Source of the DNA: an uncultured Enterobacterales bacterium
Lineage (GTDB): Bacteria > Pseudomonadota > Gammaproteobacteria > Enterobacterales > Psychrobiaceae
Reading direction: 5' to 3'
Assembly (NCBI GenBank): GCA_937981905.1
Contig: CALJMY010000039.1
Span: forward strand, 1-35,959
Length of the DNA stretch: 35,959 nucleotides
Shown here in pieces: positions 18,263 to 27,139 of this stretch. The notes below the pieces were generated by a model. The model did no database searches and was not told the origin of the DNA. It was given only the letters and a program-made list of their open reading frames with translations. The first letter of the stretch is position 1; each line of letters opens with the position of its first letter. The translations under genes and the position numbers were made by a program.

Positions 18263-19000
18263 CTATTTAAGTATTAAGGTGTCAAAAACATCACTTGTAA
18301 TATATCCAAGGTTTTTATCACCATTGATTGGCGTAATAACTGTTGAACCTATAAAGCTTTCTCGTTCATCACTACTATCGTTATCGCAATAGGCCAACAT
18401 AAACCCCATTATTTTGTTAGTTGTTAAAGTTACTGCTTTATTGTTTGCTTGTTGCGACAAAGAAAAAGTATTTGGATAAACCTTAACAGCAACTTCCCAG
18501 GTAATTGTATAAGGTACTTTAACGTTTCGCTTCCATTGGCTGTTTACATGGTCATTTAATAATATGAAATTAGTGCTGCCATCTTTATTATTTGGTCCGA
18601 TATCAACAACTTGATTATCCAGTGCGACATGATAAGCGAAAGCATTAAAATTAAATTGATGATTACCACCAGATCTATCTTCATCGATAAAAATCTCCAA
18701 ACAGTCATCATCCCAGTAACGATCTAATGGATTAGGATGGCTATCAAAAAGTTTATCGTCATTAATTTCAGCAAGAATATATAACTGCTCAGCATTCCAC
18801 ATCACTTTAAAGCGACCATTAAAATCCTCATGTGATGGAATAACGCCAGCCATTAATTGGTTAAGTGGATACCACTTTGCTAATAACCAGTCTTTCTCAT
18901 TCATGACACCATCGATAATAATAGTATCTTTTACTCTTTGAGCTTCTAACGCATAAATATTAGTGCTTATCGCAAAAAGCAGAATCAGTATTTTTTTCAT
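18263..19000 (-). CDS. Secreted CBM9-like carbohydrate-binding protein
   Basis: This 245-residue protein has a Sec signal peptide (MKKILILLFAISTNIYA) and a single domain of the carbohydrate-binding family 9-like type. The signs are IIIDGVMNEKDWLLAKW at the N-terminus, FKVMWNAEQLYILAEINDD in the middle, and DDDCLEIFIDEDRSGGNHQFN. CBM9 domains bind reducing ends of sugars and are found on secreted xylanases and beta-glucanases; the stand-alone form is common near glycoside hydrolase genes. It is probably periplasmic or extracellular. A perfect LacI-type operator lies 111 nt upstream, tying it to the GH3/GH1/transporter genes. Confidence 0.8.
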   Translation of the reverse strand: MKKILILLFAISTNIYALEAQRVKDTIIIDGVMNEKDWLLAKWYPLNQLMAGVIPSHEDFNGRFKVMWNAEQLYILAEINDDKLFDSHPNPLDRYWDDDCLEIFIDEDRSGGNHQFNFNAFAYHVALDNQVVDIGPNNKDGSTNFILLNDHVNSQWKRNVKVPYTITWEVAVKVYPNTFSLSQQANNKAVTLTTNKIMGFMLAYCDNDSSDERESFIGSTVITPINGDKNLGYITSDVFDTLILK

Positions 19001-19110
19001 ATCACTTCCTTATTTTAACTAAATGAGCACTCGTCTATTTAAAAAATCATCAATATTAAACAAGCTATAGCAAATCTTTCATCAATTATTTAAATAGTTC
19101 ACAAAATAAA

Positions 19111-19124
19111 TGTAAGCGCTTACA
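19111..19124. promoter_or_regulatory. LacI-family operator (perfect palindrome)
   Basis: TGTAAGCGCTTACA is a perfect 14-bp palindrome with the central AAGCGCTT typical of LacI/GalR-family sugar regulators. It lies about 110 nt upstream of the CBM9 gene start, in an AT-rich promoter zone. It differs at one position from the site at 22577-22590. Confidence 0.75.
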
Positions 19125-19296
19125 CATTATATGTTTTTTTATAAGAAACATATAACAATTACATTTAAACTTTTTAATTTTAATTTATTTCATGTTAATC
19201 ATTGTGTTAATTGTAATAAATAGCGCCACAAGTGTTATTTATAAACAATCAATTAATCTATTTTTGTGAAATCTTAATGTTTATGAAAGCGCCTAG

Positions 19297-19806
19297 ACGA
19301 AACGAAACAAAAAATGTGTGGCGTTAGGGCATACCAATCGTTTTATTGAGCCACTAGAGTCCACCAGTATTGATTTAATTCGTCTACTCCTAGCGTTTCC
19401 ATTTGAAGGTGTTACTGACAGTATTATTAATGAATACAATAAAAAGCTAGACTCTGAGTTAAATTCAATTCGTGATTCCATCTTATTGCATTACAAAATG
19501 ACGGAATGTAAAGATGACCCGTTTGCGAATTATTACCGCGCTATGGAAGTCTTAAAACCACTGTCATATAAAATTGATTAATTTAAACATAGCGGGCGCA
19601 TATTTTTGGATGACGGTGATATTTTTCGTGTCTACTCATGGACTCAAGTGATGATATGACAACGTTTAATGCCAACTCAACATCATCAAATAGGCGATAT
19701 AATGAAAGAGCATGATGTAGAAAAGTATTTAACTGGATTAAGTAATTCAATAGATAATGCCGTAATAACTCATTTCACATCAATAATTTATTACGTAATA
19801 TTGTAA
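19297..19806 (+). pseudogene. Remnant of tryptophan-halogenase-like flavoenzyme (C-terminal part)
   Basis: One frame reads RNKKCVALGHTNRFIEPLES, then TSIDLIRLLLAFPFEG, IRDSILLHYKMTECKDDPF and, past a TAA at 19579-19581, FKHSGRIFLDDGDIFRVYSW. A TGA follows, then QRLMPTQHHQIGDI and EKYLTGLSNSID. This follows the C-terminal third of the flavin-dependent tryptophan 7-halogenase family (CVALGLxxGFIEPLESTSI ... SGRIF ... SWxQVMxGQ). The FAD-binding N-terminal two thirds are gone, and the upstream frame is closed by TAG at 19294. Two point changes (a Leu codon to TAA, GGA to TGA) explain the stops without frameshift. Such halogenase-like genes often accompany TonB receptors in marine sugar-utilisation loci, so this marks a formerly larger locus. 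Confidence 0.8.
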
Positions 19807-19848
19807 ATCTATTCTTTTATAAATTTTAATCACAATCTATAAAACACA

Positions 19849-19880
19849 AAAAAGCCACTAACAAATGTTAATGGCTTTTT
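19849..19880. terminator. Bidirectional terminator after GH3 gene
   Basis: AAAAAGCCA-c-TAAC and GTTA-a-TGGCTTTTT form a stem with one mismatch and an AAAT loop, with U runs in both directions. It is about 57 nt past the GH3 stop (minus strand) and also closes the halogenase remnant side. Confidence 0.75.
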
Positions 19881-19936
19881 CATTACTGACATTGTTTAGT
19901 TAAATAAATTCATTCAACTAAATAATTTTACTCAAA

Positions 19937-22480
19937 TTAATGACATTTAAGTAATTTAACATCCGTTGTTAATTCAGATTGAGGCTGTAATTTTATACCG
20001 CTAATTCCTAAATTAATTTTACCAGCGGTGGTTAATCCAAATGGTGAAACAATACGATTAAAAGTAGCACCTTTTTGTTTGAAACATTGTAAGTCGATAG
20101 CAAATGTTAACCATTTATTCTGGCTTACAGCATTAACCATATGAGTAATATCTATATCTGTATTACATTGTTCTTCACACTTCATCGCTACATAAATTGG
20201 CGAAGTCGCTTTATCATTAATTTTGAGGTCAAATACGAGAGCTGAATTAGACTCTTCATTTGAACGTAAATCTTCAGGAAAGTTACTGATTAATTGGTAA
20301 CTAGCCGAACTTTTACCATCGAATGATAATAAACGAGCATCTTCTTGTACTTCACGATCAATCGCTTTAACGTTTATACTTTCTAAAGATTGTGTACTTG
20401 ACTCAACGGCTTCTCGTTTATCGCCAACAATTAAATAACTAGCCCATGGCATTTTAGGCGCACGTTCAAATAACACTAAAGACTTAACATCTTGAGATTG
20501 TTCAGCCACTTCGCTGAAGTTATTAGCTACTTCTACTTTATGGTTATAATCTAATCCATAGCCATAACCAAATAAACCTGTTTCTTTGTCTCCTCGGTTG
20601 ACCTGACTTTGTGTACTAGTTTTAGGCCAAGTAAAAGATAAACGCCCTTTGAAATCATGGTTAACTTTATTGTCATTTGTACGAAGAATAACATCAGCAA
20701 TACCAGCACCTTCACTACCAGGTAACCACGCTGCCACAAATGCGTCACTTGCATTTAATTCAGCGTTAACCCATAACGGTCTACCACTAATAAAGATTGA
20801 AACTACAGAAATTCCTTGTTCTTTTAACCCTTTCAATAATGCTAAGTCTTTTTTATTACCCCGTTGATATTCAATGTTATCAATATCACCATGACCTTCC
20901 GCATAAGGTTCTTCACCAAACACAACAATAGCGACATCAGGCTTTTTTTGATAAGAACCATCAACGCTTAATTCAATTTCACCATCTGCATTATCAATTA
21001 CTTTTTTAAGCCCTTGGTAAATAGAAGTACCACCTGGGAAGTCAGTATTTTTATTACCTGTTCCTTGCCAAGAAATAGTCCAACCACCTGATTGCTTAGC
21101 AATATTGTCAGCGCCATCACCAACAATCAATATATTTTGATTAGGTGACAACGGTAATAATTGATTATTATTTTTAAGTAATACTAGTGATTCACGAACC
21201 GCTTGGCGTGCAATTTCACGATTTTCTAAGGCACCAATTAATTCTGTTTTTCCAGAAAGCTTACGTTTTGCAGGGCTAGGTTTTGTAAATAATCCGGCTC
21301 TAAACTTAACGCGTAAAATACGTGTCACAGCATCATCAATACGAGACATAGCAATATCGCCACTTTTTACTTGTGCGATTAAGTTATAGTATAGCGGTTT
21401 CCATGCTTTGGTTGGCACCATAAATATGTCGAGCCCAGCATTGACGGCTTGCACGCAACTTTCATTACTACAGCCTTCTACTTGTCCATGTCCGTTCCAG
21501 TCCCCAACAACAAAACCGTCAAATCCCATTCTTGTTTTTAATACATCAGTTAGCAGGTACTTACTGCCATGATTTTTCTTTCCATGCCAACTATTAAAAG
21601 ATGCCATAACCGATTGTGCTCCAGCACTCAAGCCGCCAATATAACCTTGAGCATGCAATCTAAATAAATCTTCTTCACTGTCTATATTGTCACCTTGGTC
21701 ATCACCTTTCACTGTTCCACCATCACCTAAAAAATGTTTTACAGTACTAATAACACGGTCATCTCCCAAGAAGTCATCATCAAAACTGCCCTGCAGCCCT
21801 TTAACAACAGCTGCTGAATAAGATTTCACAATCTCAGGATCTTCAGAATAGCCTTCATAAGTACGACCCCACCTATCATCTCTCACAACTGCAACAGTAG
21901 GTGCAAATACCCAATCGATACCAGTAACCATAACTTCTTTTGCTGTAATGGCTGCAATTTTTTCAACTAAGTCAGGATTATTCATTGCTCCTAAACCTAT
22001 ATTATGTGGGAATAACGTTGCACCAATAACATTGTTATGGCCATGCACAGCATCTGTACCCCACATAGTTGGAATTGCTGAACCGTCATGGCTAGTATCA
22101 ATTGATGCTAAATACATAGCCTGCGCTAAATTAATCCAATCGGCAGGAGGAGATTTTTTATTTGCTGTCGGGAAAGATCCTCCTCCGTTTAAATAAGAGC
22201 CAAAACCATATTTACGCATATCTTCAATCGTAAAATCGCCAATCTCTGGTTGAATCATTTGTGCTATTTTTTGTTCTAACGTCATTGTTGCTAACAACGT
22301 TGATACCTTTTTTTCGACAATAGGGTCTTTCTTTACTTCAAAATTTAATCGTGGCCAAATTTTATTAAGACTATTTTTTTCACCACCTTGACCAGTCACT
22401 TGAGCACTACAATTAAATGTAGAAGTTAAAAATAAGCTCATTATGCAAGTTAATGTAGCTGTTGCTTTTTTTATAATCAT
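19937..22480 (-). CDS. Secreted GH3 beta-glucosidase/exo-beta-glucanase (ExoP-like)
   Basis: This 847-residue enzyme has a signal peptide (to about residue 27, CSA). The GH3 (alpha/beta)8 domain has GTDAVHGHNNV, VKHFLGDGG (KH near 248) and the nucleophile Asp327 in FVVGDWNGH. The GH3 C-domain has the likely acid/base Glu528 in YAEGHGDI. An extra C-terminal domain of about 200 residues (from about 645) matches the ExoP-type exo-1,3/1,4-beta-glucanases of marine gammaproteobacteria, where it is a jelly-roll module. It should release glucose from beta-glucans such as laminarin in the periplasm or outside. ATG 22480 with AAGG upstream is preferred over TTG 22489. It is divergent from GH1 over a shared operator. 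Confidence 0.92.
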   Translation of the reverse strand: MIIKKATATLTCIMSLFLTSTFNCSAQVTGQGGEKNSLNKIWPRLNFEVKKDPIVEKKVSTLLATMTLEQKIAQMIQPEIGDFTIEDMRKYGFGSYLNGGGSFPTANKKSPPADWINLAQAMYLASIDTSHDGSAIPTMWGTDAVHGHNNVIGATLFPHNIGLGAMNNPDLVEKIAAITAKEVMVTGIDWVFAPTVAVVRDDRWGRTYEGYSEDPEIVKSYSAAVVKGLQGSFDDDFLGDDRVISTVKHFLGDGGTVKGDDQGDNIDSEEDLFRLHAQGYIGGLSAGAQSVMASFNSWHGKKNHGSKYLLTDVLKTRMGFDGFVVGDWNGHGQVEGCSNESCVQAVNAGLDIFMVPTKAWKPLYYNLIAQVKSGDIAMSRIDDAVTRILRVKFRAGLFTKPSPAKRKLSGKTELIGALENREIARQAVRESLVLLKNNNQLLPLSPNQNILIVGDGADNIAKQSGGWTISWQGTGNKNTDFPGGTSIYQGLKKVIDNADGEIELSVDGSYQKKPDVAIVVFGEEPYAEGHGDIDNIEYQRGNKKDLALLKGLKEQGISVVSIFISGRPLWVNAELNASDAFVAAWLPGSEGAGIADVILRTNDNKVNHDFKGRLSFTWPKTSTQSQVNRGDKETGLFGYGYGLDYNHKVEVANNFSEVAEQSQDVKSLVLFERAPKMPWASYLIVGDKREAVESSTQSLESINVKAIDREVQEDARLLSFDGKSSASYQLISNFPEDLRSNEESNSALVFDLKINDKATSPIYVAMKCEEQCNTDIDITHMVNAVSQNKWLTFAIDLQCFKQKGATFNRIVSPFGLTTAGKINLGISGIKLQPQSELTTDVKLLKCH

Positions 22481-22576
22481 TTTTATCAACCTTATTTTAT
22501 TTACCTATCATCAACTTTATGTTTATTAACAAAACAAATTAGTTGACCTTGGCTTTAGAAAGAACTAACCTCTTAA

Positions 22577-22590
22577 TGTAAGCGCTTTCA
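22577..22590. promoter_or_regulatory. LacI-family operator between divergent GH3 and GH1 genes
   Basis: TGTAAGCGCTTTCA matches the site at 19111-19124 at 13 of 14 positions and has the AAGCGCTT core. It lies 97 nt before the GH3 start and 86 nt before the GH1 start, so one repressor could control both directions. Confidence 0.75.
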
Positions 22591-22675
22591 TGTGTTCTAA
22601 ATTTATCAGAGTTATAGGTAAAAGCGCAAGAATAAATAATGTATTAATCGTCAATTTTTAAATAGGTACTAATAA

Positions 22676-24007
22676 ATGCAAGCCACTTTATCACTCCCTT
22701 CAAGTTCAACAATGCTCAATAAAAATTTTATTTACGGTGTGGCTACCGCTTCATTTCAAATCGAAGGTGGCGCAGCGAATAGATTACCTTGTATTTGGGA
22801 TACGTTTTGTAATACTCCAGGTAAGGTATTAGATAACTCTAATGGTGATGTAGCTTGTAATCATTACAATTTATGGGAAAAAGACATAGAGTTAATAGAT
22901 TCGCTAGGTGTAGATGCTTATCGATTATCTATTTCATGGCCTCGCGTCATGACACAAAGTGGAGACTTAAACCCTGAAGGCGTTCATTATTATCTAAATA
23001 TTTTAAAACGATTAAAAGATAAAAATATTAAGGCATTTGTTACTCTATATCACTGGGACTTACCACAACACTTAGAAGATAATGGTGGCTGGTTAAATCG
23101 TGAAACCGCTTATAAATTTCAAGAATACGCTGATAAAATAAGTATCGCTTTAAAAGGTTATGTCCATTCTTACGCTACACTAAATGAACCTTTTTGTAGT
23201 GCTTATCTAGGTTATGAAGCTGGTATTCACGCACCTGGTATTAAAGGGAAAGAATACGGCAAAAAAGCCGCACATCATTTATTATTAGCGCATGGACTTG
23301 CCATGCAAGTATTAACCAAAAATAGCCCTAATACATCTAATGGTATCGTGCTTAACTTCACTCCCGCTTACCCAGCAACAGATAGCGCAGCAGATAAAGC
23401 AGCAAGTGACTATGCAGATGATTACTTTAATCAGTGGTATGCAAAACCATTATTTGATGCACAATATCCATCGATCAATGAGCAACTACCTAAAGACCAA
23501 CAACCGGTGATCTTTAAAGATGATATGGAGATCATTAGCCATCCTTTAGATTTCTTAGGTGTTAATTTTTATACGCGTGCTGTTTATAGCCATGACGATA
23601 ATGAAAAATTTAAAGAAATGCCTGCTCGTGAACCACGCACCGATATCGGCTGGGAAATATACCCAGATGCTTTCACAGCATTGTTAACGTCACTTAATGA
23701 AAAGTACATATTACCTCCTATTTACATTACTGAAAATGGCGCAGCGATGGCTGATAAAATCGTCGACGATGAAGTGCTAGATAACGATCGTATTAGCTAT
23801 TATCAATCACATTTAAATGCCGTTCATTGTGCTATTGAAAAAGGTGTTAATGTACAAGGTTACTTTGCATGGAGCCTAATGGATAATTTTGAATGGGCTG
23901 AAGGTTATACGAAACGTTTTGGTATTGTTTATGTGAATTACGAAACACAAAAGCGAACAATCAAAGCTAGTGGTCTAGCGTATAAAAACCTCATTTCAAA
24001 TAGATAA
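22676..24007 (+). CDS. GH1 beta-glucosidase, cytosolic
   Basis: This 443-residue family 1 enzyme has FIYGVATASFQIEGG at the N-terminus, the acid/base Glu171 in ATLNEPFCSAYLG, the nucleophile Glu353 in YITENGA, and WSLMDNFEWAEGYTKRFG near the end. There is no signal peptide, so it hydrolyses beta-glucosides or cellobiose/laminaribiose in the cytoplasm after uptake. AGG lies about 9 nt before the ATG. The first 12 residues precede the usual family start, so an ATG at 22712 is possible. The GPH transporter starts 12 nt after its stop, making a two-gene operon. Confidence 0.95.
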   Translation: MQATLSLPSSSTMLNKNFIYGVATASFQIEGGAANRLPCIWDTFCNTPGKVLDNSNGDVACNHYNLWEKDIELIDSLGVDAYRLSISWPRVMTQSGDLNPEGVHYYLNILKRLKDKNIKAFVTLYHWDLPQHLEDNGGWLNRETAYKFQEYADKISIALKGYVHSYATLNEPFCSAYLGYEAGIHAPGIKGKEYGKKAAHHLLLAHGLAMQVLTKNSPNTSNGIVLNFTPAYPATDSAADKAASDYADDYFNQWYAKPLFDAQYPSINEQLPKDQQPVIFKDDMEIISHPLDFLGVNFYTRAVYSHDDNEKFKEMPAREPRTDIGWEIYPDAFTALLTSLNEKYILPPIYITENGAAMADKIVDDEVLDNDRISYYQSHLNAVHCAIEKGVNVQGYFAWSLMDNFEWAEGYTKRFGIVYVNYETQKRTIKASGLAYKNLISNR

Positions 24008-24019
24008 TACTTGGTACTA

Positions 24020-25543
24020 ATGATGACTAAACTTCCACTTTACGAAAAAATTGGTTACGCAACAGGTGATGCTGCCGCTAATTTAGTATGGCGCGGTGCA
24101 CTCGCTTATTTAGCCGTATTTTATACAGATACATTTGGGCTTACAGCAAGTGCCGCAGCCATATTGTTTCTCGTTGTGAGGTTATCAGATGGTATCACCG
24201 ATATAATCATGGGGATGATTGCTGATCGCACTCAAACTCGTTGGGGGAAGTTCAGACCTTGGATTTTATTTTCAACTCCCATATTAGCACTAACTATGGT
24301 GCTATGTTTTACAACGCCAGATTTCAGTCCTACTGGTAAATTAATTTATGCTTATTTCACCTATATTGGATTAACATTAGCTTATACAGTAAATAACGTG
24401 CCTTATTCAGCGCTTATGGGTGTTATGACAGATAGTGATGTCGAACGTACCAGTTTATCAGGATTTAGATTTGCAGGTGCTTTTGCAGGTGGCTTATTAG
24501 TCATGGGGTTCTTACCGGATCTTGTCTCTTACTTTGGTCAAGGTAATGATGTAGAAGGCTATCAAACTACGATGTATCTTTTTGCTGGATTATTAATGGC
24601 TTTAATGGTTATTACGTTCACGACAACAAAAGAACGCGTAGTTTCACCACAATCAAATGATGCTTCTTTTAAAACAGAATTGAAGGATTTATTAAAAAAT
24701 CTACCGTTTATCGTTTTACCATTGTTAGCCATTAGTTTATTTTTTTATTATAGAGATATCTATACCGGACTATTCTTTGTTGCTGTATTGCTAATTATGC
24801 GATTTTTCATTAAAAAGCTATTAGCACGCACTATTGATGATCTTACTGGTACACAACAGGATATTGTAGATTTACTAACTAATAAACCTTGGCTTATTTT
24901 ACTTGGCATTGGCTTTTTAACCATGATGTTCAATGGCATAAAATATGGTGTTATCGCTTATTATTTCAAATATACAATTGGCGATGAAACCATGGCGGGT
25001 ATGTATTTTATTGGCTTGTTAAGTGTCTCTATTTTAGGTGCTTTATCGACTAGTTATCTCGCTAAGAAATGGGGAAGACAACCATTATTTATTATATCCT
25101 TACTTGCCAGCGGTATACTAACTGCATTATTTTACTGGGTAGATAATAACAATCTATATTGGGTATTTGGCCTTGGTTGTTTTGCTGAGTTTTTTGCCGC
25201 TATGATGCCAACATTATTCTTTACTATGCTAGGTGATTCAGCCGATTATTCTGAATGGAAAAACAAACGTCGAGCTACAGGACTTATTTATTCAGCTGGT
25301 ACTTTTGTTCAAAAAGCAGGCGGTGGTTTTGCTGGTGCATTAGTCCTTATTGTTTTAGCGCAATATGGTTATAACGGTATGGATGAATCTACAATTGAAG
25401 GTTCTTTACCTGCGATGCAAATTTTAATGAGCTGGATCCCTGCTACATTTGCTTTTATTGGTGCCATACTCATGTGGTTTTATCCATTAAATACTAAAAT
25501 GACACAACAAATAACGGCTGAGCTTGCATTAAGGCGCGGCTAA
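24020..25543 (+). CDS. GPH-family sugar:cation symporter (MFS)
   Basis: This 507-residue protein has about 12 membrane spans. It has the glycoside-pentoside-hexuronide family signature: KIGYATGDAAANLVWRGALA at the start, RLSDGITDIIMGMIADRT, then TRWGKFRPWILF, and GDSADYSEWKNKRRATGL in the second half. These carriers (melibiose/xyloside type) import glycosides with H+ or Na+. Pairing with GH1 suggests a beta-glucoside or cello-/laminari-disaccharide substrate. A TTG at 24011 opens the frame; ATG 24020 or 24023 is more likely, though the ribosome-binding site is weak. Confidence 0.92.
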   Translation: MMTKLPLYEKIGYATGDAAANLVWRGALAYLAVFYTDTFGLTASAAAILFLVVRLSDGITDIIMGMIADRTQTRWGKFRPWILFSTPILALTMVLCFTTPDFSPTGKLIYAYFTYIGLTLAYTVNNVPYSALMGVMTDSDVERTSLSGFRFAGAFAGGLLVMGFLPDLVSYFGQGNDVEGYQTTMYLFAGLLMALMVITFTTTKERVVSPQSNDASFKTELKDLLKNLPFIVLPLLAISLFFYYRDIYTGLFFVAVLLIMRFFIKKLLARTIDDLTGTQQDIVDLLTNKPWLILLGIGFLTMMFNGIKYGVIAYYFKYTIGDETMAGMYFIGLLSVSILGALSTSYLAKKWGRQPLFIISLLASGILTALFYWVDNNNLYWVFGLGCFAEFFAAMMPTLFFTMLGDSADYSEWKNKRRATGLIYSAGTFVQKAGGGFAGALVLIVLAQYGYNGMDESTIEGSLPAMQILMSWIPATFAFIGAILMWFYPLNTKMTQQITAELALRRG

Positions 25544-25565
25544 TTTAGCGATATACTTGATGTTA

Positions 25566-25594
25566 AAACCTATTTAATTAAATTAAATAGGTTT
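25566..25594 (+). terminator. Hairpin after the transporter gene
   Basis: AAACCTATTTAA at 25566-25577 pairs perfectly with TTAAATAGGTTT at 25583-25594 over a 5-nt loop, 23 nt after the stop codon. It is AT-rich with no long U tail beyond the stem. The rest of the gap to 25787 shows no gene. Confidence 0.6.
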
Positions 25595-25787
25595 AGACCG
25601 CTTGGCAATTATTTATGATATGTCAACACTAGCAGAGGCCCTACTCGTAACCGTATCAGCGTGATAATCAGAAACTAAAGTAAGCTAAAAATAGTTGAAT
25701 TAAATTATTATCCAAACTATTCACAATCCTTAACATCGAGCTCATACAAAGTCGTCATCGTGATGCTATCGTCATCTATATCGACAT

Positions 25788-25815
25788 AAAAAAAGGGAGC
25801 AATTGCTCCCTTTTT
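25788..25815. terminator. Bidirectional terminator after sspB
   Basis: GGGAGC-AATT-GCTCCC flanked by A7 and T5 makes a strong symmetric terminator. It sits 20 nt past the sspB stop on the minus strand and also faces the transporter operon. Confidence 0.9.
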
Positions 25816-25834
25816 ATTTATCTATTTATAATGA

Positions 25835-26278
25835 CTATTTAACGACTTTCAAAAAAGATCGATCTTTATTTGGTTGAGGCTTTTTATTTTCACTGACCTC
25901 AGCGTTGTTGGTAGTATGTTCTAACTTTATTTCATTAAGCATACTATCAACTTGCTCCACGTAAAACTCTTCTTCTTCAAACATATTGCCTGCACTATTC
26001 TCACGTGCATATATAGCCACAACCGCAGCCATAGGAACATCAAGTTGAAATGGTTTACCGCCAAAGCGTGCGCTAAACATTACTCGCTCATTAGACATTT
26101 CAATATCACCAATAGCATGAGGCGCAATATTAAGGACAATCTGTCCGTCTTGCACATGCTCTAGCGGTACATTAACACCAGGAATATCGGCGTTAACGAT
26201 TAGATGAGGCGTCAAATCATTATCAAGAAGCCATTGATAATACGCACGTAATAAATAAGGACGTTGTGGAGTCATCAT
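25835..26278 (-). CDS. sspB: ClpXP protease specificity-enhancing factor
   Basis: This 147-residue adaptor has a folded N-terminal domain (TPQRPYLLRAYYQWLLDNDL; VMFSARFGGKPFQLDVPM), an acidic linker, and a C-terminal RSFLKVVK, the ClpX-docking XB tail. It tethers ssrA-tagged proteins to ClpXP. Start ATG 26278 (or 26275); a TTG at 26281 opens the frame. AAGG of the ribosome-binding site lies right after the sspA stop, so it is cotranscribed with sspA. Confidence 0.95.
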   Translation of the reverse strand: MMTPQRPYLLRAYYQWLLDNDLTPHLIVNADIPGVNVPLEHVQDGQIVLNIAPHAIGDIEMSNERVMFSARFGGKPFQLDVPMAAVVAIYARENSAGNMFEEEEFYVEQVDSMLNEIKLEHTTNNAEVSENKKPQPNKDRSFLKVVK

Positions 26279-26286
26279 CAATAACC

Positions 26287-26916
26287 TTACCCTAGACGAA
26301 TTTCACGTTCTGAATCAGTCAATGATGCTTGGAAAGATTCACGTTCAAATACACGTTGCATATATAAACGAAGTTCTTTACTTGAATTACCAACGATATC
26401 GATACCTAATTCAGGTAAACGCCATAATAGTGGTGCTAAACAACAGTCAACAATACTGAAATCGTCACTCATAAAGTAAGGCTTTTCAGCAAAAATTGGC
26501 GCAATAGCAGTTAATTCTTCAGTTAATTGTTTGCGTGCAGCATCGCTTTTAGAACCGTCTAATTGAATTAATTCAACTAATGAGTACCAGTCTTTCTTGA
26601 TTCTATGCATCCATAAACGACTTTGAGCACGAGCAACAGGATAGACGGGCATTAGTGGTGGATGAGGAAAACGCTCATCTAAATATTCCATAACGATGTC
26701 TGCTTTATAAAGCACTAAATCACGGTCAACTAACGTTGGTACGCTGTTGTATGAGTTAACTTCGATTAATGATTCTGGCAAGTTATCTGGGTCAACTTGT
26801 TTGATTTCAACATTCACGCCTTTCTCAGCTAATACGATACGTACTTGATGACTTTTCATGTCTTTAGCGCCTGAATAAAGCGACATTACTGAACGTTTGT
26901 TAGCAGTTACAGCCAT
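26287..26916 (-). CDS. sspA: Stringent starvation protein A
   Basis: This 209-residue GST-fold protein has a thioredoxin-like N-domain (MSLYSGAKDMKSHQVRIVLAE; NSYNSVPTLVDRDLVLYKAD) and a helical C-domain (MSDDFSIVDCCLAPLLWRL). SspA binds RNA polymerase in the stationary phase and acid stress response. GGAGAAT precedes the ATG. It is 8 nt before the sspB start, the standard sspAB operon. Confidence 0.96.
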   Translation of the reverse strand: MAVTANKRSVMSLYSGAKDMKSHQVRIVLAEKGVNVEIKQVDPDNLPESLIEVNSYNSVPTLVDRDLVLYKADIVMEYLDERFPHPPLMPVYPVARAQSRLWMHRIKKDWYSLVELIQLDGSKSDAARKQLTEELTAIAPIFAEKPYFMSDDFSIVDCCLAPLLWRLPELGIDIVGNSSKELRLYMQRVFERESFQASLTDSEREIRLG

Positions 26917-27096
26917 TGATATTCTCCAAAATCTAGATTATTAATTAATAGTTTAAATAAAGAGTTACATGGCTCTTTATTTAAGCAGTATTACAGTATG
27001 TATATTATAACAGTTTGTCGTCTCAAGTGGTGATTTGCTCGTTATAACCATATAGCGACTGCCTTAGCATCTTGTCAAACTTTATTTTAAACAAAA

Positions 27097-27120
27097 AAAT
27101 GAGAGCCTAAGCTCTCATTT
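27097..27120 (-). terminator. Terminator of the pet operon
   Basis: AAATGAGAGC and GCTCTCATTT form a perfect 10-bp stem with a CTAA loop. On the minus strand it is followed by a T-rich tail and lies 20 nt past the petC stop. Confidence 0.9.
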
Positions 27121-27139
27121 ATATATACTGAATAACGTT

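Noticed and set aside
19284-19297. TGAAAGCGCCTAGA as a third LacI-type operator
   Set aside because: Only the left half and centre fit; the right half does not match.
20551-22196. Open frames inside the GH3 gene on both strands
   Set aside because: They are in other frames of a clear, full-length GH3 coding sequence.
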